Shown piece after piece: positions 17,595 through 26,284 of a stretch of DNA of 64,000 bases. The notes below the pieces were generated by a model, which was not told the DNA's origin, made no database searches, and worked only from the letters and a program-made list of their open reading frames with translations. Positions within the stretch are counted from its first letter, which is position 1; every line of letters begins with the position of its first letter. Origin of the DNA: Amycolatopsis sp. GM8 (GTDB taxonomy: Bacteria; Actinomycetota; Actinomycetes; Mycobacteriales; Pseudonocardiaceae); assembly GCF_021653975.1 (NCBI RefSeq), contig NZ_JAJKFK010000001.1, positions 372,001-436,000 of the forward strand, written 5' to 3'. The position numbers were made by a program, and so were the translations under genes.

Positions 17595-19552
17595 CCGAAC
17601 GGTTCAACCGCAAGCTGATCGCCCCGATGATCCTGGGGTCGATCCTGAACCCGGTCAACTCCTCGATGATCGCGGTCGCGCTGATCCCGATCGGCGCGGC
17701 GTTCGGCGCCCCGCCCGCGCAGACGGCGTGGCTCGTGTCCGGGCTGTACCTGGCCACCGCGATCGGGCAGCCCGTGGTGGGACGGCTGATCGACATCTTC
17801 GGCCCGCGCCAGCTGTTCCTCGCCGGCACCGCGCTGACCGGGATCGCTGGCGTGGTCGGCGTGCTCGCCCCGTCGCTCCCGGTGCTCGTGATCGCGCGCG
17901 TGATCCTCGGATTCGGGACGTGCGCCGGCTATCCGGCCGCGATGTACCTCATCCGCACCGAAGCGGACCGCACCGGGCAGAAGAGCCCGGCCGGGGTGCT
18001 GACCACGCTCGCCGTGGCCAGCCAGACGATCGTGGTCATCGGGCCCACGGTCGGCGGGCTGCTGATCGGGCTGGGCGGCTGGCGCACCATCTTCTCGGTC
18101 AACATCCCGCTGGCGGTGGCCGGTATCGTGCTCGGCCTGCTGCGACTGCCCAAGACCGGACGGCGCGGCGACGGCCACATCGACCTTCCCGGGATCGTGC
18201 TGTTCGCCGGGATGCTCACGTCGCTGCTGCTGTTCCTGATGGACCCCGTCGGCGAATGGTGGCTGGTCGTCGTGACCGTCGTGGTGGCCGCGGGCTTCGC
18301 GGTGTGGGAACGGCGTGCGGCGGAGCCGTTCCTCGATTTGCGGCTGCTGGGCGGGAATCCGGCGCTGCTGGCCACCTACGTCCGGATGCTGCTGACCGCC
18401 ATCGTCTCGTACGCCTTCTTGTACGGCTACACGCAATGGCTCGAGGAGTCGCACGGGTTGTCGGCGTCGCTGGCCGGGCTCGTCCTGCTGCCGCTGTCGC
18501 TGACCGCGATCCTCGTGTCGTCGGCGACGGGCCGCAATCCGGAGGTACGCGGGAAGCTTCTCGTCGGCGGCGCTTGCCAGGCGCTCGCGTGTGGCGGCCT
18601 GCTGATCCTGCATTCCGGCAGCGCCATCTGGCTGCTGATCGTGATCGGCGTGCTCGTCGGGATCCCGCAGGGGCTCAACAACCTCGCGAACCAGAACGCC
18701 TTGTACCACCAGGCGGATCCGGCGCGGATCGCCTCGTCGGCGGGGCTGTTGCGGACGTTCTTCTACCTCGGCGCGATCATCTCGTCCTCGGCCAACGGCG
18801 CGTTCCTGAGCGAGCGGGCCGACACCCCCGGCCTGCACTCGCTCGCCTGGTTCATGCTCGGCGCGTCGCTGCTCATGCTGGCACTGACCATTGTGGACCG
18901 TTCACTGCGCCGGATCGGCGCTTCCACCGACGGGGAAGAGAAACCGATGGCACTGACCACTTTGGACGACAACACCGCACTCGTGCTGGTCGATCTCCAG
19001 CACGGCACGGTGTCGGGCTCGCGCGGCACCCCGCATCCGGGCCAAGACGTGGTCTCGCGGGCCGTCGAGCTGGCCGACGCGTTCCGCAAGCACGGCGGGC
19101 CGGTCGTGCTGGTGCGGGTGACCGGCGAGCCGGACGGCGCGGACGCGACGCCCGGCCGCACCGAGGCCGGCAGGCGGGATGCGCCGCCCGAGGGCTGGGA
19201 CGTCATCGTCGACGAGTTGGCGCCGCAGGCGGGCGACATCGTGGTGACCAAACGGAACTGGGGCGCGTTCCACGGCACCGATCTCGACCTGCACCTGCGC
19301 CGTCGCGGGGTGACGCAGATCGTGCTGGCCGGGGTGGCGACGAGTATCGGTGTCGAGTCCACGGCCCGCGCCGCGCACGAGCACGGCTACCACGTGACGC
19401 TCGCGACCGACGCGATGACCGACATCGACGCCGACGCGCACCAGAACAGCATCCAGCGCATCTTCCCACTGCTGGGCGAGACCGGCACGACCGCCGAGAT
19501 CATCGAGCTCCTGGAGAAAACGCGCTCCGGAGTGTCGGACTCGACGTCCTGA
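17591..19552 (+). CDS. MFS drug-exporter domain fused to isochorismatase-family domain
   Basis: One uninterrupted 653-aa frame. Residues 1 to about 440 are a DHA2-type major facilitator with about 13-14 helices (LVSGLYLATAIGQPVVGRLI, motif C region GPTVGGLLIG). Residues about 453-645 are an isochorismatase/cysteine-hydrolase fold: ALVLVDLQHG (Asp), VVTKRNWGAFHGTDLD (Lys) and LAGVATSIGVESTAR, where the usual nucleophilic Cys is Gly, as in true isochorismatases. A fused transporter-hydrolase is the simplest reading, but an internal ATG at 18947 after GGGGAAGAG could start the hydrolase separately. The C-terminal codons (SGVSDSTS) and the stop come from a 21-bp repeat. Confidence 0.85.
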   Translation: MTERFNRKLIAPMILGSILNPVNSSMIAVALIPIGAAFGAPPAQTAWLVSGLYLATAIGQPVVGRLIDIFGPRQLFLAGTALTGIAGVVGVLAPSLPVLVIARVILGFGTCAGYPAAMYLIRTEADRTGQKSPAGVLTTLAVASQTIVVIGPTVGGLLIGLGGWRTIFSVNIPLAVAGIVLGLLRLPKTGRRGDGHIDLPGIVLFAGMLTSLLLFLMDPVGEWWLVVVTVVVAAGFAVWERRAAEPFLDLRLLGGNPALLATYVRMLLTAIVSYAFLYGYTQWLEESHGLSASLAGLVLLPLSLTAILVSSATGRNPEVRGKLLVGGACQALACGGLLILHSGSAIWLLIVIGVLVGIPQGLNNLANQNALYHQADPARIASSAGLLRTFFYLGAIISSSANGAFLSERADTPGLHSLAWFMLGASLLMLALTIVDRSLRRIGASTDGEEKPMALTTLDDNTALVLVDLQHGTVSGSRGTPHPGQDVVSRAVELADAFRKHGGPVVLVRVTGEPDGADATPGRTEAGRRDAPPEGWDVIVDELAPQAGDIVVTKRNWGAFHGTDLDLHLRRRGVTQIVLAGVATSIGVESTARAAHEHGYHVTLATDAMTDIDADAHQNSIQRIFPLLGETGTTAEIIELLEKTRSGVSDSTS

Positions 19553-19585
19553 GTGTCGGACTCGGCGTCGTGAGCGTCGGACTCG
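19523..19585. repeat. family A 21-bp tandem repeat, three units
   Basis: Three contiguous 21-bp units (19523-19543, 19544-19564, 19565-19585), each ending in GTCGGACTCG; on the other strand this is the CGAGTCCGAC core seen at 17058 and 44569. The array begins inside the MFS-isochorismatase gene and contains its stop codon. Confidence 0.85.
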
Positions 19586-19632
19586 CGAGCGGGAAGTCGC
19601 GGGGCGAGTAGGGATGTGCGACGGTACGGGAT

Positions 19633-20730
19633 ATGGCCGCTCCCGCTCGATCCACGGTGCTGTCCTGGACGACCGTCGTGCCCGTGGTCGGGGTGCTGGT
19701 ACTCGTGGCGACGTGGGGGCGCGCCCTCTCGCTGGTTCCCGTGGTGCTGGTCGCGATCGTGCTCGCGGCAACCGTACTGGCCGCCGTCCATCACGCCGAG
19801 GTCGTCGCGCTCCGGGTGGGTGAGCCGTTCGGGTCGCTGGTGCTCGCGGTCGCGGTGACCGTGATCGAGGTGGCGCTGATCGTCACGCTGATGGCGTCCG
19901 GCGGGCCCGGGGCGTCTTCGCTGGCGCGGGACACGGTGTTCGCCGCGGTGATGATCACGACCAACGGCATCGTCGGGATCGCGCTGCTCCTGGGCGCGTT
20001 CAAGCGGGACACCACGCTGTTCAACGCCGAGGGCAGCGGTGCCGCGCTCGCCACCGTGATGACCCTCGCGACGCTTTCCCTGGTGCTGCCTACTTTCACG
20101 ACCAGCCATCCCGGTCCGCAGTTCTCCGGCCCGCAGCTCGTGTTCGCCGCGCTCGCGTCGCTCGTCCTTTATGGCATCTTCGTGTTCACCCAGACGGTGC
20201 GGCACCGGTACTTCTTCCTGCCGGTCACCGAGGAAGGTGTGATCGAGACCGAGGAGCACGCGGAGGTGCCCACCGGCAAGGCCGTCCTGCTCTCGCTGGG
20301 GCTGCTGCTGATGGCCCTGATCGCGGTCGTCGGCCTGGCGAAGGTCGAGTCGCCCGCGATCGAGGCCGGCATCCGGGCGGTGGGCTTCCCGTCGTCGTTC
20401 GTCGGCGTCGTCATCGCGTTGCTCGTGCTGCTGCCGGAGACGATCGCCGCCGCGCGGGCCGCGTGGCGTGACCGCATCCAGACGAGCCTGAACCTGGCCT
20501 ACGGCTCGGCCATCGCGAGCATCGGTCTCACCATCCCGTCGATCGCGCTGGCTTCGGTGTGGCTCACCGGACCGCTGACGCTCGGCCTCGGGCCGGTGCA
20601 GATGATCCTGCTGCTGGTGACGGTGCTGGCGAGCGTGCTGACGGTGGTCCCCGGCCGCGCGACCCGCCTGCAGGCCGGCGTGCATCTCGTGTTGCTGGCC
20701 GCGTTCGTGTTCCTCGCCGTGAACCCCTGA
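19633..20730 (+). CDS. ChaA-type calcium/sodium-proton antiporter
   Basis: A 365-aa membrane protein of the CaCA cation-exchanger superfamily with about 10-11 helices. The two inverted alpha-repeats carry the acidic signatures AVTVIEVALIVTLM and VLLPETIAAARAAW, with NLAYGSAIASIGLTIPSIA in the second repeat, as in ChaA. It would exchange Ca2+ (or Na+/K+) for protons at the cytoplasmic membrane. A short cytosolic loop (TEEGVIETEEHAE) is acidic and may sense calcium. ATG start at 19633 with only a weak ribosome site. It ends at a bidirectional terminator facing the ABC exporter. Confidence 0.9.
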   Translation: MAAPARSTVLSWTTVVPVVGVLVLVATWGRALSLVPVVLVAIVLAATVLAAVHHAEVVALRVGEPFGSLVLAVAVTVIEVALIVTLMASGGPGASSLARDTVFAAVMITTNGIVGIALLLGAFKRDTTLFNAEGSGAALATVMTLATLSLVLPTFTTSHPGPQFSGPQLVFAALASLVLYGIFVFTQTVRHRYFFLPVTEEGVIETEEHAEVPTGKAVLLSLGLLLMALIAVVGLAKVESPAIEAGIRAVGFPSSFVGVVIALLVLLPETIAAARAAWRDRIQTSLNLAYGSAIASIGLTIPSIALASVWLTGPLTLGLGPVQMILLLVTVLASVLTVVPGRATRLQAGVHLVLLAAFVFLAVNP

Positions 20731-20737
20731 TACGAGA

Positions 20738-20770
20738 CACGGGGCGGAGCCCGAAAGGCCCCGCCCCGTG
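20738..20770. terminator. bidirectional terminator between antiporter and ABC exporter
   Basis: CACGGGGCGG (20738-20747) pairs exactly with CCGCCCCGTG (20761-20770), and an inner GCC/GGC pair closes a CGAAA loop. It lies between two convergent genes, 8 bp and 12 bp from their stops, and would terminate in both directions despite having no long T-run. Confidence 0.72.
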
Positions 20771-20781
20771 CCACCCCCACA

Positions 20782-22656
20782 TCAGGCCGTCGCGGCGAAC
20801 TGCGCCGAGTACAGCCGGTAGTACGCGCCGTGCGCCTCCAGCAGTTCCTCGTGCGTGCCCTGCTCCACGATCTGGCCCGACTCCATCACCAGGATCAGGT
20901 CCGCGTCCCGGATCGTCGACAACCGGTGCGCGATCACGAAGCTCGTCCGCGATGACCGCAACGCCGCCATTGCCTTCTGCACCAACGCTTCCGTCCGGGT
21001 GTCGACCGAGCTCGTCGCCTCGTCGAGGATCAGCAGCGACGGCGAAGCGAGGAAGGCCCGCGCGATCGTCAGCAGCTGCTTCTCCCCCGCGCTGACGTTC
21101 GTGCCCTCCTCGTCGATCACCGTGTCGTACCCGTCCGGCAGGGTCCGCACGAACCGGTCGACGAAGGTGGCCTTCGCCGCCGCGATGATCTGCTCCTCCG
21201 TCGCATCCGGCCTGCCGTAGGCGATGTTGGCCCGGATCGTCCCGCCGAACAGCCAGGTGTCCTGCAGCACCATGCCGATCTGCGACCGCAGATCCTCCCG
21301 CCGCAGCTGCGTGATGTCCACCCCGTCGAGCGTGATCCGGCCCGCGTCCAGCTCGTAGAACCGCATGATCAGGTTGACCAGCGTGGTCTTCCCGGCGCCG
21401 GTCGGCCCGACGATCGCGACCGTCTGTCCCGGCTCCGCGACCAGCGACAGATGCTCGATCAGCGGCTGCTCCGGCCGGTACGCGAAGCTGACGTCGGTGA
21501 ACTCGACCCGGCCGCGCCGGTCCGCGGGCAGCGAAGCGGCGGTGCTTCCAGTCGCGTCGGGCTCCTGCTCCTCGGCGTCCAGCAGCTCGAACACCCGCTC
21601 CGCGGACGCCACCCCGGACTGCATCAGGTTCGCCATCGACGCGATCTGGGTCAGCGGCTGCGTGAACTGGCGCGAGTACTGGATGAACGCCTGCACCTCG
21701 CCGAGCGTCATGGCACCCGAGGTGATCCGCAGCCCGCCGACCACCGCGACCACGACGTAGCTCAGGTTCGACAGGAACATCATCGCCGGCATGATCAGCC
21801 CGGACACGAACTGCGCGCCACGCGCCGCCTCGAACAGATCGTCGTTGCGCTGGCGGAACTCCTCTTCCGACTCGCGCTGCCGCCCGAACACCTTCACCAG
21901 CTGGTGCCCGGTGAACGACTCCTCGATGTGCGCGTTGAGCTTGCCCGTGTTCTTCCACTGCGCGATGAACAGCTTCTGCGAGCGCTTGCCGATCTGGGTG
22001 GTGATGACCACCGAGATCGGGATGACCGCGAGCGCGATCACCGCCAGCAGCGGCGAGATCGTGAACATCAGGACGATCACGCCGAGCACGGTCAGCACCG
22101 ACGTCATCAGCTGGCTCAGCGTCTGCTGCATCGTCGTGGCGATGTTGTCGATGTCGTTGGTGACGCGGGAAAGCAGCTCACCGCGGGGCTGGCCGTCGAA
22201 GTAGCGCAACGGAAGCCGGTGCAGTTTCGCCTCGACCTCTTCGCGCAGAGCGAAAACGACCCGCTGCACGACGCGGTTGAGCAGCCGCCCCTGTCCCCAG
22301 GAGAACACCGAGGACGCGAGGTAGAGCCCGAGCACCCATGACAGCGTCTCGCCCAGCGCGCCGAAGTCGATGCCGCCGCCGGGCACGTGCCGCAGCTTCT
22401 GCAGCACGCCCTGGAAGATCACGTCGGTGGCCTCGCCGAGCAGTTTCGGCCCGGCGACGGTGAACCCGACCGCCGCGACACCGAGCACGACGACGACGGT
22501 GAACGCGAAGCGTTCGGGCCGCAGCAGGCCGAGAAGCCGCTTCGCCGACGGGCCGAAGCTCTTGGCCTTGCTGACCGGCATCCCCATCCCGGGCATGCCG
22601 CGGCCCATCGGGCCGCCCGCGGGCCGCGGTGCTGGTCTGTTTTCGGTGGTGGTCAC
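20782..22656 (-). CDS. ABC exporter half-transporter, subunit with consensus Walker B glutamate
   Basis: A 624-aa TMD-NBD half-transporter of the type IV multidrug exporter class: six membrane helices, then an NBD with Walker A GPTGAGKTT, signature VSAGEKQ and Walker B LLILDEATSSVD. The signature deviates from LSGGQ, while the catalytic Glu is present. A Gly/Met/Pro-rich N-terminal extension (GPMGRGMPGMGMP) precedes the first helix. With the upstream gene it should form an asymmetric heterodimer exporting lipids, peptides or drugs. The GTG start overlaps the stop of a 25-codon ORF (GTGA). Confidence 0.94.
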   Translation of the reverse strand: MTTTENRPAPRPAGGPMGRGMPGMGMPVSKAKSFGPSAKRLLGLLRPERFAFTVVVVLGVAAVGFTVAGPKLLGEATDVIFQGVLQKLRHVPGGGIDFGALGETLSWVLGLYLASSVFSWGQGRLLNRVVQRVVFALREEVEAKLHRLPLRYFDGQPRGELLSRVTNDIDNIATTMQQTLSQLMTSVLTVLGVIVLMFTISPLLAVIALAVIPISVVITTQIGKRSQKLFIAQWKNTGKLNAHIEESFTGHQLVKVFGRQRESEEEFRQRNDDLFEAARGAQFVSGLIMPAMMFLSNLSYVVVAVVGGLRITSGAMTLGEVQAFIQYSRQFTQPLTQIASMANLMQSGVASAERVFELLDAEEQEPDATGSTAASLPADRRGRVEFTDVSFAYRPEQPLIEHLSLVAEPGQTVAIVGPTGAGKTTLVNLIMRFYELDAGRITLDGVDITQLRREDLRSQIGMVLQDTWLFGGTIRANIAYGRPDATEEQIIAAAKATFVDRFVRTLPDGYDTVIDEEGTNVSAGEKQLLTIARAFLASPSLLILDEATSSVDTRTEALVQKAMAALRSSRTSFVIAHRLSTIRDADLILVMESGQIVEQGTHEELLEAHGAYYRLYSAQFAATA

Positions 22657-22730
22657 GCCGCCTCCAGTGTCCTGCGGGACGCCCGCACCCGGTCGGCTCG
22701 CATGAACTGGGCTTCGCGATTGTTGCTCAT
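22653..22730 (-). CDS. 25-aa micro-ORF bridging the two ABC exporter genes
   Basis: A 78-bp frame encodes MSNNREAQFMRADRVRAS and ends RRTLEAA. Its ATG overlaps the stop of the upstream ABC gene (ATGA, 22727-22730), and its TGA overlaps the GTG of the downstream ABC gene (22653-22656). It is in a different frame from both and is basic and hydrophilic. Both overlaps are the classic 4-bp coupling form, so ribosomes leaving the first gene could reach the second only by translating this ORF. A coupling leader is more likely than a functional protein; no homologue is known to me. Confidence 0.55.
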   Translation of the reverse strand: MSNNREAQFMRADRVRASRRTLEAA

Positions 22731-24460
22731 GCCGCCTCCGCCGGGGTGAGCTGGGACTGCACGATCTCCACGTAGGTCGGGCAGGTCTCCAGGAGCTGGT
22801 GGTGAGTGCCGACGCCGACGATCGCGCCGTCGTCGAGCACGATGATCTGGTCGGCGTCGAGGATCGTGGTCACCCGTTGCGCCACCACGAGCACCGCCGC
22901 GTTGCGGGTGTGCGGGCGCAGCGCCGTCCGCAGCGCGGCGTCGGTGGCCAGGTCGAGCGCGGAGAACGAGTCGTCGAACAGGAAGATCTCGGGCCGCCGC
23001 ACGAGCGCCCGCGCGATCGACAGCCGCTGCCGCTGACCGCCGGACACGTTGGTGCCGCCCTGCGCGACCGGCGCCTCCAGCCCGCCGGGCATCTCCCGGA
23101 CGAAGTCGGCGGCCTGCGCGATTTCCAGCGCCTGCCACAGTTCCTCGTCGGTCGCGTCGGGATTGCCGTACCGCAGGTTGCTCGCCACGGTGCCGGTGAA
23201 CAGGTACGCCCGCTGCGGGACCAGCCCGATCCGCCGCCACAGCACTTCGGGCTCCAGCTCCCGCACGTCGACCCCGTCGACCAGCACCGTGCCGGACGTG
23301 ACGTCGATCAGCCGCGGGATCAGCGAGAGCAGCGTGGTCTTGCCGGCGCCGGTGCTGCCGATGATCGCCGTCGTGGTCCCGGCCCCGGCACGGAAGGAGA
23401 TGTTGCGCAGCACGGCTTCCGCCGCCCCCGGATACCGGAACTCGACCCCGCGGAACTCCAGTTCGGCCTGGGACCGGAGCTCCCGCACGGGGGCGACCGG
23501 CGGCCGCACCGAGGACTCGGCGTCGAGCACCTCGTTGATCCGCTCGGCGCAGACCGCCGCGCGCGGGATCATGATCGAGATGAACGTCGCCATCATCACC
23601 GACATCAGGATCTGCAGCAGGTAGTTGAGGAACGCGGTCAGCGCGCCGATCTGCATCTCGCCGGTGTCGACGCGGTGCGCGCCGAACCACAGCACCGCGA
23701 CGCTGGAGGCGTTCAGGATCAGCATGACCGTCGGGAAGATCAGCGCCTGCAGCCGGCCGACGCGCAGCGCCGTGTCGGTCAGCGTCGCGTTGGCGTCGGC
23801 GAACCGCCGGGCCTCCGACTTCTCGCGGACGAACGCGCGCACCACGCGGATACCGGTCAGCTGCTCGCGCAGCACCCGGTTGACGACGTCGATGCGTTCC
23901 TGCATGAGGCGGAACTGCGGCACCATCCGGACCACGATCGCGCCGATCGCGATCAGCAGCGCCGGCACGCACACCAGCAGCAGCCAGGACAGCCCGACGT
24001 CTTCGTTGAGCGCGAGCACGATCCCGGCGAAGCACATGATCGGCGCGGTGACGAGCATGGTGCAGACCAGCACCACGAGCAGCTGCACCTGCTGCACGTC
24101 GTTGGTGGTGCGGGTGATCAGCGACGGCGCACCGAAGCTCGAGACCTCGCGGGCGGAGAACTCCCCGACCCGGTGGAAGATCGCGGCCCGCACGTCGCGG
24201 CCGAAGCCCATCGCGGCGCGGGCGCTGAAGAAGACGGCGCCGACCGAGCAGATGATCTGCAGCAGCGTCACCGTGAGCATCCAGCCGCCGGTGGACAGGA
24301 TGTAGCCGGTGTCGCCGCGGATGATGCCGTTGTCGATGATGTCGGCGTTGAGGCTCGGCAGGTAGAGCGACGCGACCGTGCCGATGAGCTGCAGCACGAG
24401 GACGACCGTCAGCTCCTGCCGATACGGGCGCAGGTGGGTGCGTAACAGGCGGATGAGCAA
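22727..24460 (-). CDS. ABC exporter half-transporter, subunit with degenerate Walker B
   Basis: A 577-aa partner of the downstream half-transporter: six membrane helices (LQLIGTVASLYLPSLNADII in TM1), Walker A GSTGAGKTT, a canonical signature VSGGQRQRLSIARAL and Walker B FLFDDSFSALD, in which the catalytic Glu is Asp. The two subunits are complementary, one with a canonical signature and the other with the catalytic Glu, as in heterodimeric exporters with one degenerate site. Start TTG at 24460, with GGGGGA just upstream. The divergent TetR gene is the probable regulator. Confidence 0.93.
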   Translation of the reverse strand: MLIRLLRTHLRPYRQELTVVLVLQLIGTVASLYLPSLNADIIDNGIIRGDTGYILSTGGWMLTVTLLQIICSVGAVFFSARAAMGFGRDVRAAIFHRVGEFSAREVSSFGAPSLITRTTNDVQQVQLLVVLVCTMLVTAPIMCFAGIVLALNEDVGLSWLLLVCVPALLIAIGAIVVRMVPQFRLMQERIDVVNRVLREQLTGIRVVRAFVREKSEARRFADANATLTDTALRVGRLQALIFPTVMLILNASSVAVLWFGAHRVDTGEMQIGALTAFLNYLLQILMSVMMATFISIMIPRAAVCAERINEVLDAESSVRPPVAPVRELRSQAELEFRGVEFRYPGAAEAVLRNISFRAGAGTTTAIIGSTGAGKTTLLSLIPRLIDVTSGTVLVDGVDVRELEPEVLWRRIGLVPQRAYLFTGTVASNLRYGNPDATDEELWQALEIAQAADFVREMPGGLEAPVAQGGTNVSGGQRQRLSIARALVRRPEIFLFDDSFSALDLATDAALRTALRPHTRNAAVLVVAQRVTTILDADQIIVLDDGAIVGVGTHHQLLETCPTYVEIVQSQLTPAEAA

Positions 24461-24481
24461 GGGGTCCCCCAAGAGAAACCA

Positions 24482-24542
24482 ACCGTATCTAACATGGACA
24501 CAGTACCCCGGATCAGATAAGAAACGCAACGTATCTAAGGAG
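24482..24542. promoter_or_regulatory. divergent tetR/ABC control region with GTATCTAA repeats
   Basis: GTATCTAA occurs at 24485-24492 and 24531-24538. AGATA (24515-24519) and TATCT (24532-24536) form an inverted pair. Repeated AT-rich motifs in an otherwise GC-rich 86-bp divergent region are likely TetR operators. AAGGAG (24537-24542) is the ribosome site of the TetR gene and overlaps the second motif. Confidence 0.55.
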
Positions 24543-24546
24543 TCAG

Positions 24547-25140
24547 GTGTCCGAGACCAGGTCGCGCCGCCGCGGCGAGCAGCTCGAAGCGGCGATCCTC
24601 GACGCCACCTGGAAAGAGCTGAAGGAAACCGGCTACAGCGGGTTGACCATCGAAAGGGTCGCAAGCCGCGCCGGAACGAGCAAGCCGGTTATCTATCGCC
24701 GCTGGAGCAACCGGGCCGAGCTGGTGCTCGCCGCCTGGGCCCGACAGGCGCCGATGCGGCCGGAGCCGGTGAACACCGGTTCGCTACGGGCTGATCTGGT
24801 GGAGCTGTTCAGCAGGATCGCGAGCCGCGCCGGCGACATCATGGGCGAGATGATCGCCGGCGTGATGGGCGAGGCGTTCCGGGATCCCGAGGTGCTGGCC
24901 CTGTTGCAGGAGCGGCTGCGGTCCTCGCCGCTGAAGATCGCCCTGAACAGGATCGTCGACAGGGCGGTCGAACGGGGTGAGCTGCCGCCGGTCGAGCTGC
25001 CGGACCGGGTCACCCGGCTGCCGCTCGACCTCATCCGCGGCGGGGCGATGGTCACCGGCGGTCCGCCCCAGAAGGAGGAGGTCGAGGAGCTGGTCGACGA
25101 CGTCTATCTCCCACTGCTGCACGGGCTCAGTGCCCGGTGA
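24547..25140 (+). CDS. TetR-family regulator of the ABC exporter
   Basis: A 197-aa TetR protein: SRRRGEQLEAAILDATW, then GLTIERVASRAGTSKPVIYR with the recognition helix, and a C-terminal effector domain of the TetR_C_16/AcrR-like size. Divergent from the ABC pair across a region with repeated GTATCTAA motifs, so probably their repressor. GTG start 4 nt after AAGGAG. Its last 14 bp overlap the 3' end of the sigma factor gene on the other strand. Confidence 0.92.
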   Translation: MSETRSRRRGEQLEAAILDATWKELKETGYSGLTIERVASRAGTSKPVIYRRWSNRAELVLAAWARQAPMRPEPVNTGSLRADLVELFSRIASRAGDIMGEMIAGVMGEAFRDPEVLALLQERLRSSPLKIALNRIVDRAVERGELPPVELPDRVTRLPLDLIRGGAMVTGGPPQKEEVEELVDDVYLPLLHGLSAR

Positions 25141-26284
25141 AGCGCGAGTTGAGCCGCGCGGCCTGTCGCATGAGGTGGTCTCGTTCGGGGAGGTTGGGCG
25201 CTGACCGGGCGGCTTCGGTGTAGAGCCGGGCCGCAGTGACCGGGTCGCCGGCACGCTCGTGCAGGTACGCCGCGGCGGCGGAGTGCCGCGGCAGTGCGGG
25301 ATCGAGCTCCGCCAGCGCGGCCAGGCCGGCCTGCGGGCCATCGGCCTCGCCGACCGCGACCGCCCGGTTGAGCCGGGCCACCGGACTGTCGGTGAGCCGC
25401 ACCAGTTCGTCGTACCACTCGACGATCTGCGGCCAGTCGGTCTCCTCGGCCGTCCGCGCGTCGGCGTGCAGCGCGGCGATGGCTGCCTGGGCCTGGAACT
25501 CGCCCAGGCGGTCGCGGGCTAGCGCGGCCTGGAGCACGTCGACCCCCTCGGTGATCAGGCGGGTGTTCCACCGTCCGCGGTCCTGCTCGGCGAGGGGCAC
25601 CAGCCTGCCGTCGGGACCGGTTCGGGCTGGACGCCGCGCGTGGTGCAGCAGCATCAGCGCGAGCAGGCCCGCGACCTCCTCGTGGTAGGTCTTGACCGCG
25701 AGCTGGCGGGTGAGCCGGATCGCCTCGGCGGCGAGGTCGACGTCACCGGAGTAGCCCTCGTTGAAGACCAGGTAGAGCACGCGCAGCACCGTGCCGAGGT
25801 CGCCGGGCTGGGTGAACCGGACGCCGGAGACGGTCCGCTTGGCCCGGCTGATGCGCTGGGCCATCGTCGCCTCCGGCACCAGGTAGGCCTGCGCGATCTG
25901 ACGCGTGGTCAGGCCGCCGACCGCGCGCAGTGTGAGCGCGACGGCCGAGGCCGGGGTCAGGGACGGGTGCGCGCACAGGAAGTACAGCTGCAGCGTGTCG
26001 TCGACCGCCCCGGGCTCGCCGGGCGCGGGCTCGTCCTCGATGCGGATCTCGCGTTGCCGCCGGGAAGTGTCGGCGCGGGCGGCGTCGAGGAACTTGCGCC
26101 AGGCCACCGTGACCAGCCAACCCTTCGGGTCGCGCGGCGGGTCGGCCGGCCACACGCGCACGGCCTCGATCAGGGCGTCCTGCACGGCATCCTCGGCCGC
26201 CGCGAAATCCGCTCCGCGGCGACCGAGGATCCCGATCACGGTAGGCGTGAGGGTCCGCAGCAGGGCCTCGTCCACGTGAGTCAC
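25127..26284 (-). CDS. ECF42-type RNA polymerase sigma factor with TPR-like C-terminal extension
   Basis: A 385-aa sigma factor. The N-terminal half has the ECF sigma-2 region (FAAAEDAVQDALIEAVRVWP, PKGWLVTVAWRKFLDAARAD) and a sigma-4 region (GLTTRQIAQAYLVPEATMAQ with RISRAK). The long C-terminal extension (about residues 185-385, for instance NRAVAVGEADGPQAGLAAL) is the TPR-like domain typical of the ECF42 group, thought to regulate activity in place of an anti-sigma factor. GTG start at 26284 overlaps the DGPF gene stop (GTGA). Context with a DGPF/YCII protein supports the class. Confidence 0.92.
   Translation of the reverse strand: MTHVDEALLRTLTPTVIGILGRRGADFAAAEDAVQDALIEAVRVWPADPPRDPKGWLVTVAWRKFLDAARADTSRRQREIRIEDEPAPGEPGAVDDTLQLYFLCAHPSLTPASAVALTLRAVGGLTTRQIAQAYLVPEATMAQRISRAKRTVSGVRFTQPGDLGTVLRVLYLVFNEGYSGDVDLAAEAIRLTRQLAVKTYHEEVAGLLALMLLHHARRPARTGPDGRLVPLAEQDRGRWNTRLITEGVDVLQAALARDRLGEFQAQAAIAALHADARTAEETDWPQIVEWYDELVRLTDSPVARLNRAVAVGEADGPQAGLAALAELDPALPRHSAAAAYLHERAGDPVTAARLYTEAARSAPNLPERDHLMRQAARLNSRFTGH

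Noticed and set aside
18947-19552. Separate isochorismatase gene starting at the internal ATG
   Set aside because: Not excluded, but no stop codon separates it from the MFS part, so the fusion is annotated and the alternative noted.
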